A stretch of DNA of 32,909 bases from JBKHJA01 sp046538375. Its GTDB lineage: Bacteria; Acidobacteriota; Aminicenantia; Aminicenantales; Aminicenantaceae. Each line of letters starts with the position of its first letter. Position 1 is the stretch's first letter. Below the pieces are notes generated by a model, which saw nothing but the letters and a program-made list of their open reading frames with translations, had not been told where the DNA came from and ran no database searches. Position numbers and translations under genes: made by a program. This document shows, piece by piece, positions 7,039 through 13,996 of this stretch. Where the stretch lies: assembly GCA_046538375.1 (NCBI GenBank), contig JBKHJA010000019.1, positions 1-32,909 of the forward strand. Reading direction: 5' to 3'.

Positions 7039-7566
7039 GTGAATTTTTGTAAAAGGCATGGATTTTGTTTCTTTCTCATCTTGGGATTGATGCTGGTGCT
7101 GGCTCCTGCCCAGGAAAAAAAAGATGACATTCTGGAAACAGATGATGTCATCCGGGTCAAGGTGTTAGCTGATGTGAGATGGACACATACGGGAATAGAA
7201 GTCAGGGAGGGGGAAGAATTCCGGTTTGCAGCCTCAGGCGGGATATCCCTTCAGAAAGGAAATCCTATGGCCTACTGTGATCCGGATGGCTACAAATTGA
7301 AAACCGTTCAACAGCCTCTTCCTGACTGGAATATCGGAGCTTTAATCGGCAGGGTTGTGCATCTGGTCTCCGTGGAGATAGATGAGGAGACCGGAGAAGA
7401 GGTTCGAAATGAAGTTGAGGAAAAATTTTATATCGGATCGGAAAATAGAGTTAAGATGCCGCTCAGCGGGCATCTTTTTTTGGGTATAAACGAGAATGTG
7501 GTGGATGACAATTCCGGACAGTATGAAGTGAAGATGTACAGGGTAGCAGGCCAAAAAAAAACATGA
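7039..7566 (+). CDS. Exported LecA (PA-IL)-like lectin-fold protein
   Basis: A 175-residue protein starting at GTG 7039 (a TTG lies one codon upstream). An N-terminal signal peptide runs FCFFLILGLMLVLAPAQ. The mature domain has the sequence landmarks of the PA-IL/LecA family: VRWTHTGIEVREGEEFRF, AASGGIS, PLPDWNIGALIGRV, FYIGSE, and near the end SGHLFLGINENVVDDNSGQY. In Pseudomonas LecA the equivalent C-terminal loop binds calcium and galactose; the DNSG part is kept here, but sugar binding is not proven. The window's copy has a short insertion (about residues 110-125, rich in Glu) before FYIG. It probably works outside the cytoplasm. It is co-transcribed with the phosphatase gene and converges on accC, 9 bp away. 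Confidence 0.75.
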   Translation: MNFCKRHGFCFFLILGLMLVLAPAQEKKDDILETDDVIRVKVLADVRWTHTGIEVREGEEFRFAASGGISLQKGNPMAYCDPDGYKLKTVQQPLPDWNIGALIGRVVHLVSVEIDEETGEEVRNEVEEKFYIGSENRVKMPLSGHLFLGINENVVDDNSGQYEVKMYRVAGQKKT

Positions 7567-7575
7567 TTTTCTTTT

Positions 7576-8922
7576 TCAATCTTTTCTCTTGGAGAGGAAT
7601 TTCTCCATAAAATGAATATTGTAGTCTCCCTTCTCAAAATCAGAATTGGAAAGAATATCCAGATGGAGAGGGATGTTGGTCTTGATGCCCACCATGGTGG
7701 TCATCTCCAGGGCTGTATGCATTTTTTTGATTGCCTCGGGCCTGGAAGGGGCTAAAGCCACGATCTTTGCCACCAGAGAATCGTAATCAGGTGGGATTTC
7801 CCAGCCGCAGTAGACAGCCGAGTCCACCCGGACCCCCTGGCCTCCAGGGAGGACTAAGAAATCAATCTTTCCTGGAGAAGGAATGAAGGTTTCTGAATCC
7901 TCGGCGTTTATCCGGCATTCCAGGCTGTGGCCTTTTAACTTTAGATCCGATGAGAAGGAGAGTTTATCCCCGGATGCTATTTTGATTTGCTCTTTGATGA
8001 GGTCTATTCCGTAGACCATTTCCGTAATGGGATGCTCAACCTGGACTCGGGTGTTGGCTTCCATAAAATAGAATCTCTTTTTGTGGTCTACTAAAAATTC
8101 AAAGGTTCCTAAACTTTGATAGGCTATATTCTGGGCGGCTTCTTGAACGGATTTGATGATTTTCCTTCTGAACTTGTCGTCTATGAAGGGAGAGGGTGTT
8201 TCTTCCAGTAATTTTTGGTGTTTTCTCTGGATAGAACATTCTCTTTCTCCCAAAGCGATAAAATTTCCTTTCTTATCTCCTATCACTTGAATTTCAATAT
8301 GCCGGGCCTGGGGCAGATATTTCTCCAGATACAAAGAAGAGTCACCAAAAGCTGCCTTAGCTTCGTTTTGGGCCAGGACATACTGCTCATCCAATTCTGC
8401 AGGATTGCGGACCACTCTCATTCCTTTTCCCCCTCCTCCAGCTGCTGCTTTTAGAATAACAGGATAGCCTATCTGCTGAGCAGTTTTTTTGGCCTCAGAT
8501 TGATCATGAATTACCTTGTCGCTTCCTGGAATGATAGGCAGTTTGGCCTTTTTCATCTCCTGGCGGGCTCTGTTCTTGTCACCCATCAGTCGGATAAGAT
8601 GAGCGGGCGGGCCGATGAAAGTGATGCCAGAGGCTTCACAAATCTCAGAGAAGCGGGGATTCTCGGCGAGAAATCCATATCCTGGATGGATAGCATCCGC
8701 CTTGGTGATTTCAGATGCGCTCAAAAGGTTGGGAATGTTGAGATAACTTTCTGAGGCTTTTCCAGGGCCGATACAGATTTTTTCGTCAGCGAACATGGTG
8801 TGGAGAGAGTTTTCGTCGGGCTCGGAATAGACGGCCACTGTTTTGAAACCCAGCTCTCGGGCCGATCGAATGATACGCAGGGCGATCTCTCCGCGATTGG
8901 CCACCAATATTTTTGAAAACAT
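7576..8922 (-). CDS. accC: Biotin carboxylase subunit of acetyl-CoA carboxylase
   Basis: 448 residues, the normal length for AccC. Domains in order are the N-terminal pre-ATP-grasp domain (FSKILVANRGEIALRIIRSA), the ATP-grasp with the glycine-rich lid KAAAGGGGKGMRVV (about residues 158-171), the catalytic segment FMEANTRVQVEHPITEMVYG, and the biotin carboxylase C-terminal domain (ECRINAEDSETFIPSPG). It carboxylates biotin on AccB with ATP and bicarbonate, the first step of fatty-acid synthesis. It starts 6 nt after accB. The carboxyltransferase genes accA and accD are not in the window. Some AccC paralogues serve propionyl-CoA or pyruvate carboxylases; the pairing with a typical AccB favours acetyl-CoA carboxylase. 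Confidence 0.95.
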   Translation of the reverse strand: MFSKILVANRGEIALRIIRSARELGFKTVAVYSEPDENSLHTMFADEKICIGPGKASESYLNIPNLLSASEITKADAIHPGYGFLAENPRFSEICEASGITFIGPPAHLIRLMGDKNRARQEMKKAKLPIIPGSDKVIHDQSEAKKTAQQIGYPVILKAAAGGGGKGMRVVRNPAELDEQYVLAQNEAKAAFGDSSLYLEKYLPQARHIEIQVIGDKKGNFIALGERECSIQRKHQKLLEETPSPFIDDKFRRKIIKSVQEAAQNIAYQSLGTFEFLVDHKKRFYFMEANTRVQVEHPITEMVYGIDLIKEQIKIASGDKLSFSSDLKLKGHSLECRINAEDSETFIPSPGKIDFLVLPGGQGVRVDSAVYCGWEIPPDYDSLVAKIVALAPSRPEAIKKMHTALEMTTMVGIKTNIPLHLDILSNSDFEKGDYNIHFMEKFLSKRKD

Positions 8923-8928
8923 GGAAGG

Positions 8929-9402
8929 TCAGGAGAGAGGCTCAATAGAAAAGAGTTTTTGTCCGTATTCTACAGGCCGCCCATTTTCCACATGTACCTC
9001 TTTCAGCACTCCTTCCGTGTCTGATACAATTTCATTCATCAACTTCATGGCTTCAATGATACAAAGAGTCTGGTCTTTCTTCACCGTCTCCCCCACATCC
9101 ACAAAGGGAGGGGAGTTTGGATCAGGGGCTCGGTAGAAAGTTCCCACCATAGGTGAGGTGACGTAATAGAGATTATTTTTGCTTTTTTGAGCGGACACTG
9201 GTGAAGAGGAAATGTTTTCCTCTTTTATCTGTTGGGGAGAGGAAGAAACACCTGTTGAGACCTCAGGGGAAGAAGCTGGGGGCTGGGTTCTGCTGATTTT
9301 TATTTTGAATCCTTCAATTTCCAGTTCGAAATGGGAAAGTTTTTTCTCTTCCAAAAGATCTATCAGTTTAATGATTTCTTTGTAGTCTATTTTAGGGCTC
9401 AT
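8929..9402 (-). CDS. accB: Biotin carboxyl carrier protein
   Basis: The C-terminal biotinyl domain ends the protein: MVGTFYRAPDPNSPPFVDVG, then EAMKLMNEI, whose Lys is the biotinylation site, and VEYGQKLFSIEPLS. The N-terminal helix (KIDYKEIIKLIDLLEEKKLS) and FELEIEGFKIKISR match AccB, and a Ser/Pro-rich linker joins the parts. Several in-frame starts exist (GTG 9423, ATG 9414, ATG 9402); I chose 9402 because MSPKIDYKEI resembles the family N-terminus, but none has a good SD. It is first in the accB-accC operon. The product carries carboxybiotin between AccC and the carboxyltransferase in the cytoplasm. Confidence 0.93.
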   Translation of the reverse strand: MSPKIDYKEIIKLIDLLEEKKLSHFELEIEGFKIKISRTQPPASSPEVSTGVSSSPQQIKEENISSSPVSAQKSKNNLYYVTSPMVGTFYRAPDPNSPPFVDVGETVKKDQTLCIIEAMKLMNEIVSDTEGVLKEVHVENGRPVEYGQKLFSIEPLS

Positions 9403-9468
9403 TTTTTTTCTCATCTTCAACACAAATAATCATGTTTTTTTATTTTATCATCAAGGAAAATTAGTAAT

Positions 9469-9497
9469 ACCTTAATCACAATAGTAAAAAATGTCAA
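9469..9497 (-). promoter_or_regulatory. Probable accB promoter
   Basis: A perfect TTGACA (9492-9497, minus strand), a 17-bp spacer rich in T, and TAAGGT (9469-9474), which keeps the conserved TA...T. The predicted leader is about 40-60 nt depending on the accB start. Confidence 0.45.
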
Positions 9498-9682
9498 GTC
9501 AGAGAGTAACCTCATATCTCCGTGATGAGCATGGGACCTGTCACGGTACATCCCCCTCCCTCCGCGCTTCCTTACTTGATAGAAAAAATAGAGTTCATGA
9601 TTACAGCTCAGAATAAAACTTTCAAAACTCCGGTTTTAAATTTGACCATCGATTGATATGGCCCAGCGATCCTCCCTCCCGG

Positions 9683-9712
9683 TTGACTTCAGAAGGCAGT
9701 TTCGCTTAACAT
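9683..9712 (+). promoter_or_regulatory. Probable ffh promoter
   Basis: TTGACT (9683-9688), an 18-bp spacer and TAACAT (9707-9712). The predicted leader of about 29 nt contains GAGGT as an SD before the ATG at 9748. Confidence 0.45.
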
Positions 9713-9747
9713 ATTGTATATCAGCCAATTACTGAGGTAAAAAGAGA

Positions 9748-11079
9748 ATGTTTGATCAACTGTCAGGCCGCCTGCAAAAAGCATTGAAATTCCTTCGAGG
9801 TGAAGGGAAAGTCACCGAGAAGAATATGGCTGAAGCCCTGAGGATGATCCGGCTGGGTTTCCTGGAGGCCGATGTCAATTATCGAGTGGTCAAGGATTTT
9901 GTGGAGAGAGTAAGGGGCAAGTCTTTGGATCAAAAGGTTCTGCAGAGCCTCACTCCTGCCCAGCAGGTGATAAAGATCGTCAGGGATGAGCTGACCTCTA
10001 TTCTGGGACAGGAAGAAAGCAAGTTGAGATTTTCCAGTCCCCCGCCTTCTGTATTCATGTTGGTGGGGCTCCAGGGTTGTGGAAAGACCACCACCTGCGG
10101 CAAGTTGGCAAAATGGGTGCTGAGTCTGGGCAAGAATCCTCTCCTGGTCTCATTTGACCTGAAAAGACCCGCTGCTCAGGACCAACTGAACATGATTGCC
10201 GGCACCCTGAAACTTCCTTTCTTTGAGATGGAGCCAGAACGGATGTCCCGTCCGCAAAAGTCTCTTCGTGAACTCCTCAAATTCGCCAAAAACCGTGGAT
10301 ACGAACCTTTGATTGTGGATACAGCAGGCAGACTTCATATCGATGAAGATCTTATGGAAGAACTTCGGTTGGTAGGGAGCATTCTCAATCCCACCGAGAC
10401 CATTTATGTTGGGGATGCCATGACCGGGCAGGATGCAGTGAAGAGTGCTCAGTTGTTTGAGGAGAAAATCGGACTCACCTCCATCATTCTGACCAAACTG
10501 GATGGAGACGCTAGAGGAGGGGCTGCCCTTTCCATTGTCTCTGTCACCGGGAAGCCCATAAAATTTATCGGCACTGGAGAGAAATTTGACAAATTCGAGG
10601 TCTTCCATCCTGACAGAATGGCTTCTCGGATCATCGGCATGGGGGATATTTTGAGCTTGGTCGAGAAGGCAGAAAAGGAAGCTGATGTCCATGAGGCCGA
10701 AGAGCTGGCCCAAAGACTGCGCAATCAGGAGTTTACTCTTGAGGATTTCAAGAAACAGCTGGTTCAGATGAAAAAAATGGGATCTTTATCCCAGATTTTA
10801 AGTCTTTTGCCCAAGGGAGGACCGTTCAAGAACATCTCCAATATGGATATCGATGACAGGAAAATTCTCCATTTTGAGGCCATCATTAACTCCATGACCA
10901 AAAAAGAGAGAGCAAATCCTAAGATCGTAAACGGGAGCCGGCGGTCAAGAATTGCTAGAGGCAGCGGCAGACCTGTATCTGAAGTGAATCTATTGTTGAA
11001 ACAATTTCTGGACATGAAAAGAATGATGAAGAAATCTCAGTTCAAAAATTTTCTCTCCTCCCTTCCCACATCTCATTAA
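9748..11079 (+). CDS. ffh: Signal recognition particle GTPase Ffh
   Basis: A 443-residue SRP54 homologue. The N domain helices occupy about residues 1-90. The G domain has G1 GLQGCGKTTT (about 107-116), G3 DTAGRL, the AMTGQDAV segment, and G4 TKLDGDARGGAALS with the closing GTGEK. The methionine-rich M domain (about 300-443) includes MKKMGSLSQILSLLPK and the RNA-binding RIARGSGRPVSEVN. It binds 4.5S/SRP RNA and signal sequences and docks with FtsY at the membrane. The G1 loop has Cys where most Ffh have Ser; this keeps the GxxGxGK pattern. It is followed by the rpsP operon, the common order in many bacteria. Confidence 0.97.
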   Translation: MFDQLSGRLQKALKFLRGEGKVTEKNMAEALRMIRLGFLEADVNYRVVKDFVERVRGKSLDQKVLQSLTPAQQVIKIVRDELTSILGQEESKLRFSSPPPSVFMLVGLQGCGKTTTCGKLAKWVLSLGKNPLLVSFDLKRPAAQDQLNMIAGTLKLPFFEMEPERMSRPQKSLRELLKFAKNRGYEPLIVDTAGRLHIDEDLMEELRLVGSILNPTETIYVGDAMTGQDAVKSAQLFEEKIGLTSIILTKLDGDARGGAALSIVSVTGKPIKFIGTGEKFDKFEVFHPDRMASRIIGMGDILSLVEKAEKEADVHEAEELAQRLRNQEFTLEDFKKQLVQMKKMGSLSQILSLLPKGGPFKNISNMDIDDRKILHFEAIINSMTKKERANPKIVNGSRRSRIARGSGRPVSEVNLLLKQFLDMKRMMKKSQFKNFLSSLPTSH

Positions 11080-11085
11080 AACAAG

Positions 11086-11114
11086 TTGACTTGAGATGAG
11101 AATTCAGATATTAT
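11086..11114 (+). promoter_or_regulatory. Promoter of the rpsP-rnhB ribosomal operon
   Basis: TTGACT (11086-11091), a 17-bp spacer and TATTAT (11109-11114), immediately after the ffh stop codon. The predicted leader is about 23 nt and A-rich, and has no recognisable SD before the rpsP ATG. Confidence 0.6.
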
Positions 11115-11143
11115 CATGCCTTATATAAAAAAACGGATTTCAA

Positions 11144-11407
11144 ATGATTACAATACGATTGATGCGTTTGGGAGCAAAAAAGAGGCCCTTTTACAGAATT
11201 GTGGCTATTGATTCTGAAAAGCCAAGAAAAAGCAAAGCCAAGGATATCCTCGGTTATTATGATCCTTTGAAGGAACCTCCAGAAATAAACATTGATTTAG
11301 AAAAGGCAAAATATTGGCTTGAGAAGGGAGCTAAGACTTCTAACACAGTAGAGTCGCTTTTACATAAAGTTTCCAAAGGTGCGGAACTTTCCAACCAACA
11401 TAACTAA
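11144..11407 (+). CDS. rpsP: 30S ribosomal protein S16
   Basis: 87 residues, normal for S16. It opens MITIRLMRLGAKKRPFYRIV, with the conserved D-S and KD-I-LG-YDP region (ILGYYDPLKEPPE) and the YWLEKGAKTSNTVESLLHK end. It is a small-subunit assembly protein that binds 16S rRNA. It is the first gene of the classic rpsP-khpA-rimM-trmD-rplS-rnhB operon, so ribosomal proteins are made together with 16S maturation and tRNA methylation factors. Confidence 0.97.
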   Translation: MITIRLMRLGAKKRPFYRIVAIDSEKPRKSKAKDILGYYDPLKEPPEINIDLEKAKYWLEKGAKTSNTVESLLHKVSKGAELSNQHN

Positions 11408-11419
11408 AAGGAGGTTACA

Positions 11420-11656
11420 GTGAGAGAACTTGTTGAAATGATTGCCAAATCATTGGTGGACAACCCGGAAAAAGTACAGGTTTCCCAGTTAGAAGGAGAA
11501 CAGACCACCATTCTGGAACTCAAGGTCGCTCCTGAAGATTTAGGCAAGGTCATCGGGAAACAGGGAAGAACGGCACGAGCGATAAGAATTATTCTTGGTG
11601 CCGCTGGCATGAAGCTGAAGAGGAGATTCAATCTAGAGATAATCGAAAAAGGATAG
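11420..11656 (+). CDS. khpA: KH-domain RNA-binding protein KhpA
   Basis: A 78-residue single type-II KH domain with the RNA-gripping loop VIGKQGRTARAIR (about residues 46-58). The start is a GTG at 11420, supported by AAAGGAGG at 11406-11413. The small size, the KH-only architecture and the position between rpsP and rimM identify it as the KhpA/YlqC family. In Firmicutes KhpA pairs with KhpB/Jag to affect division and sRNA binding; no khpB gene is in this window. Confidence 0.93.
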   Translation: MRELVEMIAKSLVDNPEKVQVSQLEGEQTTILELKVAPEDLGKVIGKQGRTARAIRIILGAAGMKLKRRFNLEIIEKG

Positions 11657-11657
11657 G

Positions 11658-12165
11658 TTGATAAGTATAGGCAAAGTTCTAAGAAGCCAAGGAAGGAGAG
11701 GTGAAGTAAGGCTCAAGCTTTATATGGAGCCTCCGCCATCACCTTTTTTTTTCAAGGGTTTTCCTCAGAAGAAAAGGGATTCTGGAAGAATTTCAGGTTG
11801 AGTCTCTCCGCCCGTACAAAGGGGGATACATTCTCAAGTTGAAGGGAATAGATTCCCTTCCCCCAGCTCAGGAAATAGCTGGAGATGAGATTTTCATTCC
11901 AGAAGAAAGACTTCCCCCTTTACAAAAAGATCACTACTATCTTTTCCAGATTATCGGGTGTTTGGTGGTGACCAGGAGCGGGAAGAGAGTGGGGAAAGTC
12001 AAAGATATTTTATCTATCACCGATAATCCCTTGTTACTGGTGGGTCAAGGAGAACGAGAGGTTTTAGTCCCTTTCACCAGGAAAATCTGTGTGGAAGTGG
12101 ATGTGGAAAGAAAAAATGTGGTCATAGACCCTCCTGAGGGCCTTTTAGAGTTGAATGAGATTTGA
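11658..12165 (+). CDS. rimM: 16S rRNA processing protein RimM, reading frame interrupted at a T9 run
   Basis: Both halves of RimM are readable but in different frames. From TTG 11658 the frame gives ISIGKVLRSQGRRGEVRLKL, the N-terminal reductase-like barrel opening, and then stops at about 11798. From about 11750 a frame offset by one gives VFLRRKGILEEFQVESLRPY, then KGGYILKLKGID, AQEIAGDEIFIPEE and the PRC-barrel domain VTRSGKRVGKVKDIL to the stop. The junction is a run of nine T (11744-11752); eight T would restore one frame of about 168 residues. RimM helps mature the 30S head with S19. The gene starts 1 nt after khpA and overlaps trmD by 11 bp. The break could be a homopolymer sequencing error, transcriptional slippage or a true mutation. 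Confidence 0.85.
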
Positions 12166-12892
12166 TATAATCACCATCTTCCCTCAATTCTTTGAGAGTG
12201 TATTCTCCGAAGGAATTATAAAGAAAGCTAGAGAAAAGGGTTTGATAGTGATTCAGGTGCATGACTTGAGAGATTTTACCAGAGATAAACACAGACAGGT
12301 GGATGACCGCCCGTTCGGAGGGGGGCAGGGGATGGTTTTGAAGCCAGAACCAATCTTTGCCGCGGTGGAGAAAATCAGGCATGAAGAATCAACCCCTGTG
12401 TATCTCCTTTCCCCCCAAGGAAGGAAGTTTGATTTTCGTCAGGCAGAAAAATTAGCCGGGCATTCTCAAATTGTTCTCATTTGTGGACGTTATGAAGGAG
12501 TTGACGAGAGAGTGGTTCAACATTTGATCACAGATGAAATATCTATCGGAGATTATGTGCTCACTGGAGGAGAGCCTGCAGCGGTGGTGATTGTTGATGC
12601 TGTCTCAAGATTTATTCCTCATGTGGTGGGCAGAGAAGAATCAGTCAAAAAAGACTCTTTCGTTGAGGGTGTGCTGGATTTTCCTCAATACACCAGGCCT
12701 CGAGATTTCAGAGGATTGAAAGTCCCCCCAGTTCTTTTTTCCGGAGATCACCGGAAAATAGAAAAATGGAGAAGGAAAAAGTCTTTACAAAAGACTCGGA
12801 CTTTGAGACCGGAAATGCTGAAAAAGAGAGATGTGATTCCTGAAGATAAAGAAATACTGGATGAAATCATAACCACCAAGAAGGGAAAGTAA
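12155..12892 (+). CDS. trmD: tRNA (guanine-37-N1)-methyltransferase
   Basis: A 245-residue SPOUT methyltransferase. It has the conserved N-terminus MRFDIITIFPQFF, the DDRPFGGGQGMVLKPEPI loop, the trefoil-knot SAM site ICGRYEGVDERV and DEISIGDYVLTGGEP, and the C-terminal YTRPRDFRGLKVPPVLFSGD and the helical tail KIEKWRRKK. It methylates G37 of tRNAs reading CNN codons, which prevents frameshifting. The ATG at 12155 overlaps the end of rimM by 11 bp, so translation is coupled. All key residues are present. Confidence 0.97.
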   Translation: MRFDIITIFPQFFESVFSEGIIKKAREKGLIVIQVHDLRDFTRDKHRQVDDRPFGGGQGMVLKPEPIFAAVEKIRHEESTPVYLLSPQGRKFDFRQAEKLAGHSQIVLICGRYEGVDERVVQHLITDEISIGDYVLTGGEPAAVVIVDAVSRFIPHVVGREESVKKDSFVEGVLDFPQYTRPRDFRGLKVPPVLFSGDHRKIEKWRRKKSLQKTRTLRPEMLKKRDVIPEDKEILDEIITTKKGK

Positions 12893-12893
12893 G

Positions 12894-13235
12894 ATGAACC
12901 TGATAGATTTGGTCGAAGAAAAACAGCTAAAAAAAGGTGTGGATTCCTTTAAAGTGGGGGATACTGTTAAGGTCCATGTCATTATCAGAGAGGGGGATAA
13001 AGAGAGAATTCAAATTTTTCAAGGCAATGTCATAGCCAAAAGAGGGACTGGATTAAGCCGAACCTTCACCGTACGAAAAGTTTCTTTTGGGATAGGAGTA
13101 GAAAGAATATTTCCTCTTCATTCCAAGATGATAAAAAAGATCGAAGTGGTGAGAAAGGGGAAGGTAAGAAGAGCAAAATTGTATTACCTCCGGAACCTGA
13201 AGGGCAAAGCGGCCAGACTCAAAGAAAAAAGGTAA
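12894..13235 (+). CDS. rplS: 50S ribosomal protein L19
   Basis: 113 residues with the L19 signature: FKVGDTVKVHVIIREGDKER, IQIFQGNVIAKRG, FTVRKVSFGIGVERIFPLHS and the basic tail RRAKLYYLRNLKGKAARLKE. It sits at the 30S-50S interface. Its ATG is one base after the trmD stop, as in many genomes. The gene is followed by a 142-bp gap containing an inverted repeat. Confidence 0.97.
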   Translation: MNLIDLVEEKQLKKGVDSFKVGDTVKVHVIIREGDKERIQIFQGNVIAKRGTGLSRTFTVRKVSFGIGVERIFPLHSKMIKKIEVVRKGKVRRAKLYYLRNLKGKAARLKEKR

Positions 13236-13249
13236 ACACAAGAAAATAC

Positions 13250-13282
13250 AGGAGTGAGTGCAGGGGAAAGCAAATCACTCCT
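13250..13282. repeat. Inverted repeat between rplS and rnhB
   Basis: AGGAGTGA (13250-13257) and TCACTCCT (13275-13282) are perfect complements with a 17-nt loop. No T-run follows, so it is not a simple terminator. The left arm also resembles an SD. A 28-codon basic frame (GTG 13289 to TAA 13375, reading AEKIKRRKRGR...) lies between it and rnhB, but has no SD and no recognised similarity. Confidence 0.4.
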
Positions 13283-13377
13283 AATACGGTGGCCGAAAAA
13301 ATTAAGCGGAGAAAAAGGGGAAGGACAGGTTCATTCCTTGGGTTTGATCCTAAAGCCCTTAACACTGCTGGTTAAAA

Positions 13378-13992
13378 GTGATTGATTGCTGGTTGGAGAG
13401 AAAACTTATAAAAAAGGGTTTTCGGGCTGTGGCTGGAGTAGACGAGGCAGGAAGGGGAGCCCTTTTTGGACCTGTGGTGGCCGCTGCTGTTATTCTTCCT
13501 GATTCCCTGTTTAAAGAAGAGATGGCGGAATGGGGGAAAGAAATCAATGACTGTAAGCTTCTCTCTGCTGCAACCAGGGAAAGATTGGCCAAGATTATTT
13601 TAACTTATGCCGTCTCGGTGGGAATGGGTTTTGCCAACAATCATGAGATTGACCAGAAAAATATTTACTGGGCATCTCTGACCGCCATGAAAAGAGCAGT
13701 GAAAAACATGTCCATCAACCCGGATTTTCTTTTGGTTGACGGATTTTGCTTGAACGGTGTAAATTGTCGCCAGATCGCTATTCCACAAGGAGACAGAAAG
13801 AGTCTCACCATAGCTGCAGCCTCTGTGATGGCCAAGGTCTTTCGAGATGAAATGATATGCCGGTTGGATAAGATCTATCAAGGTTATGCTTTGGCAAAAA
13901 ATAAAGGCTATGGGACTCCAGAACATTACAGGGCTCTGGAAAAAATGGGCCCCACCAGCCTTCACAGAAGGAGTTTTAAACTCCAGCGGTAG
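13378..13992 (+). CDS. rnhB: Ribonuclease HII
   Basis: 204 residues. The active-site residues are visible: the Asp and Glu of VAGVDEAGRGALFGPVVAA (about residues 20-38), the Asp in FLLVDGFCL and the later Asp/Glu in VMAKVFRDEMI. It cleaves RNA in RNA-DNA hybrids, including single misincorporated ribonucleotides. The start is a GTG at 13378 with no SD; a stop codon shortly upstream limits alternatives. It is the last gene of the standard operon; the TPR gene follows 4 nt later and is probably co-transcribed. Confidence 0.95.
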   Translation: MIDCWLERKLIKKGFRAVAGVDEAGRGALFGPVVAAAVILPDSLFKEEMAEWGKEINDCKLLSAATRERLAKIILTYAVSVGMGFANNHEIDQKNIYWASLTAMKRAVKNMSINPDFLLVDGFCLNGVNCRQIAIPQGDRKSLTIAAASVMAKVFRDEMICRLDKIYQGYALAKNKGYGTPEHYRALEKMGPTSLHRRSFKLQR

Positions 13993-13996
13993 GAAG

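Larger units (their letters stand above)
9424..9747. other. Divergent intergenic region accB / ffh
   Basis: This 324-bp gap between divergent genes holds an accB promoter (9469-9497, minus) and an ffh promoter (9683-9712, plus). It also contains CCGTGA (9520-9525) facing TCACGG (9541-9546) as an imperfect hairpin, including CCTGTCACGG (9537-9546), which recurs inverted at 19533-19542. No gene is seen. Confidence 0.55.

Noticed and set aside
9661..9670. CCCAGCGA near the ffh promoter as a fourth palindromic element copy
   Set aside because: Only eight bases match; there is no flanking stem or TTTTC block, so chance is the simpler explanation.
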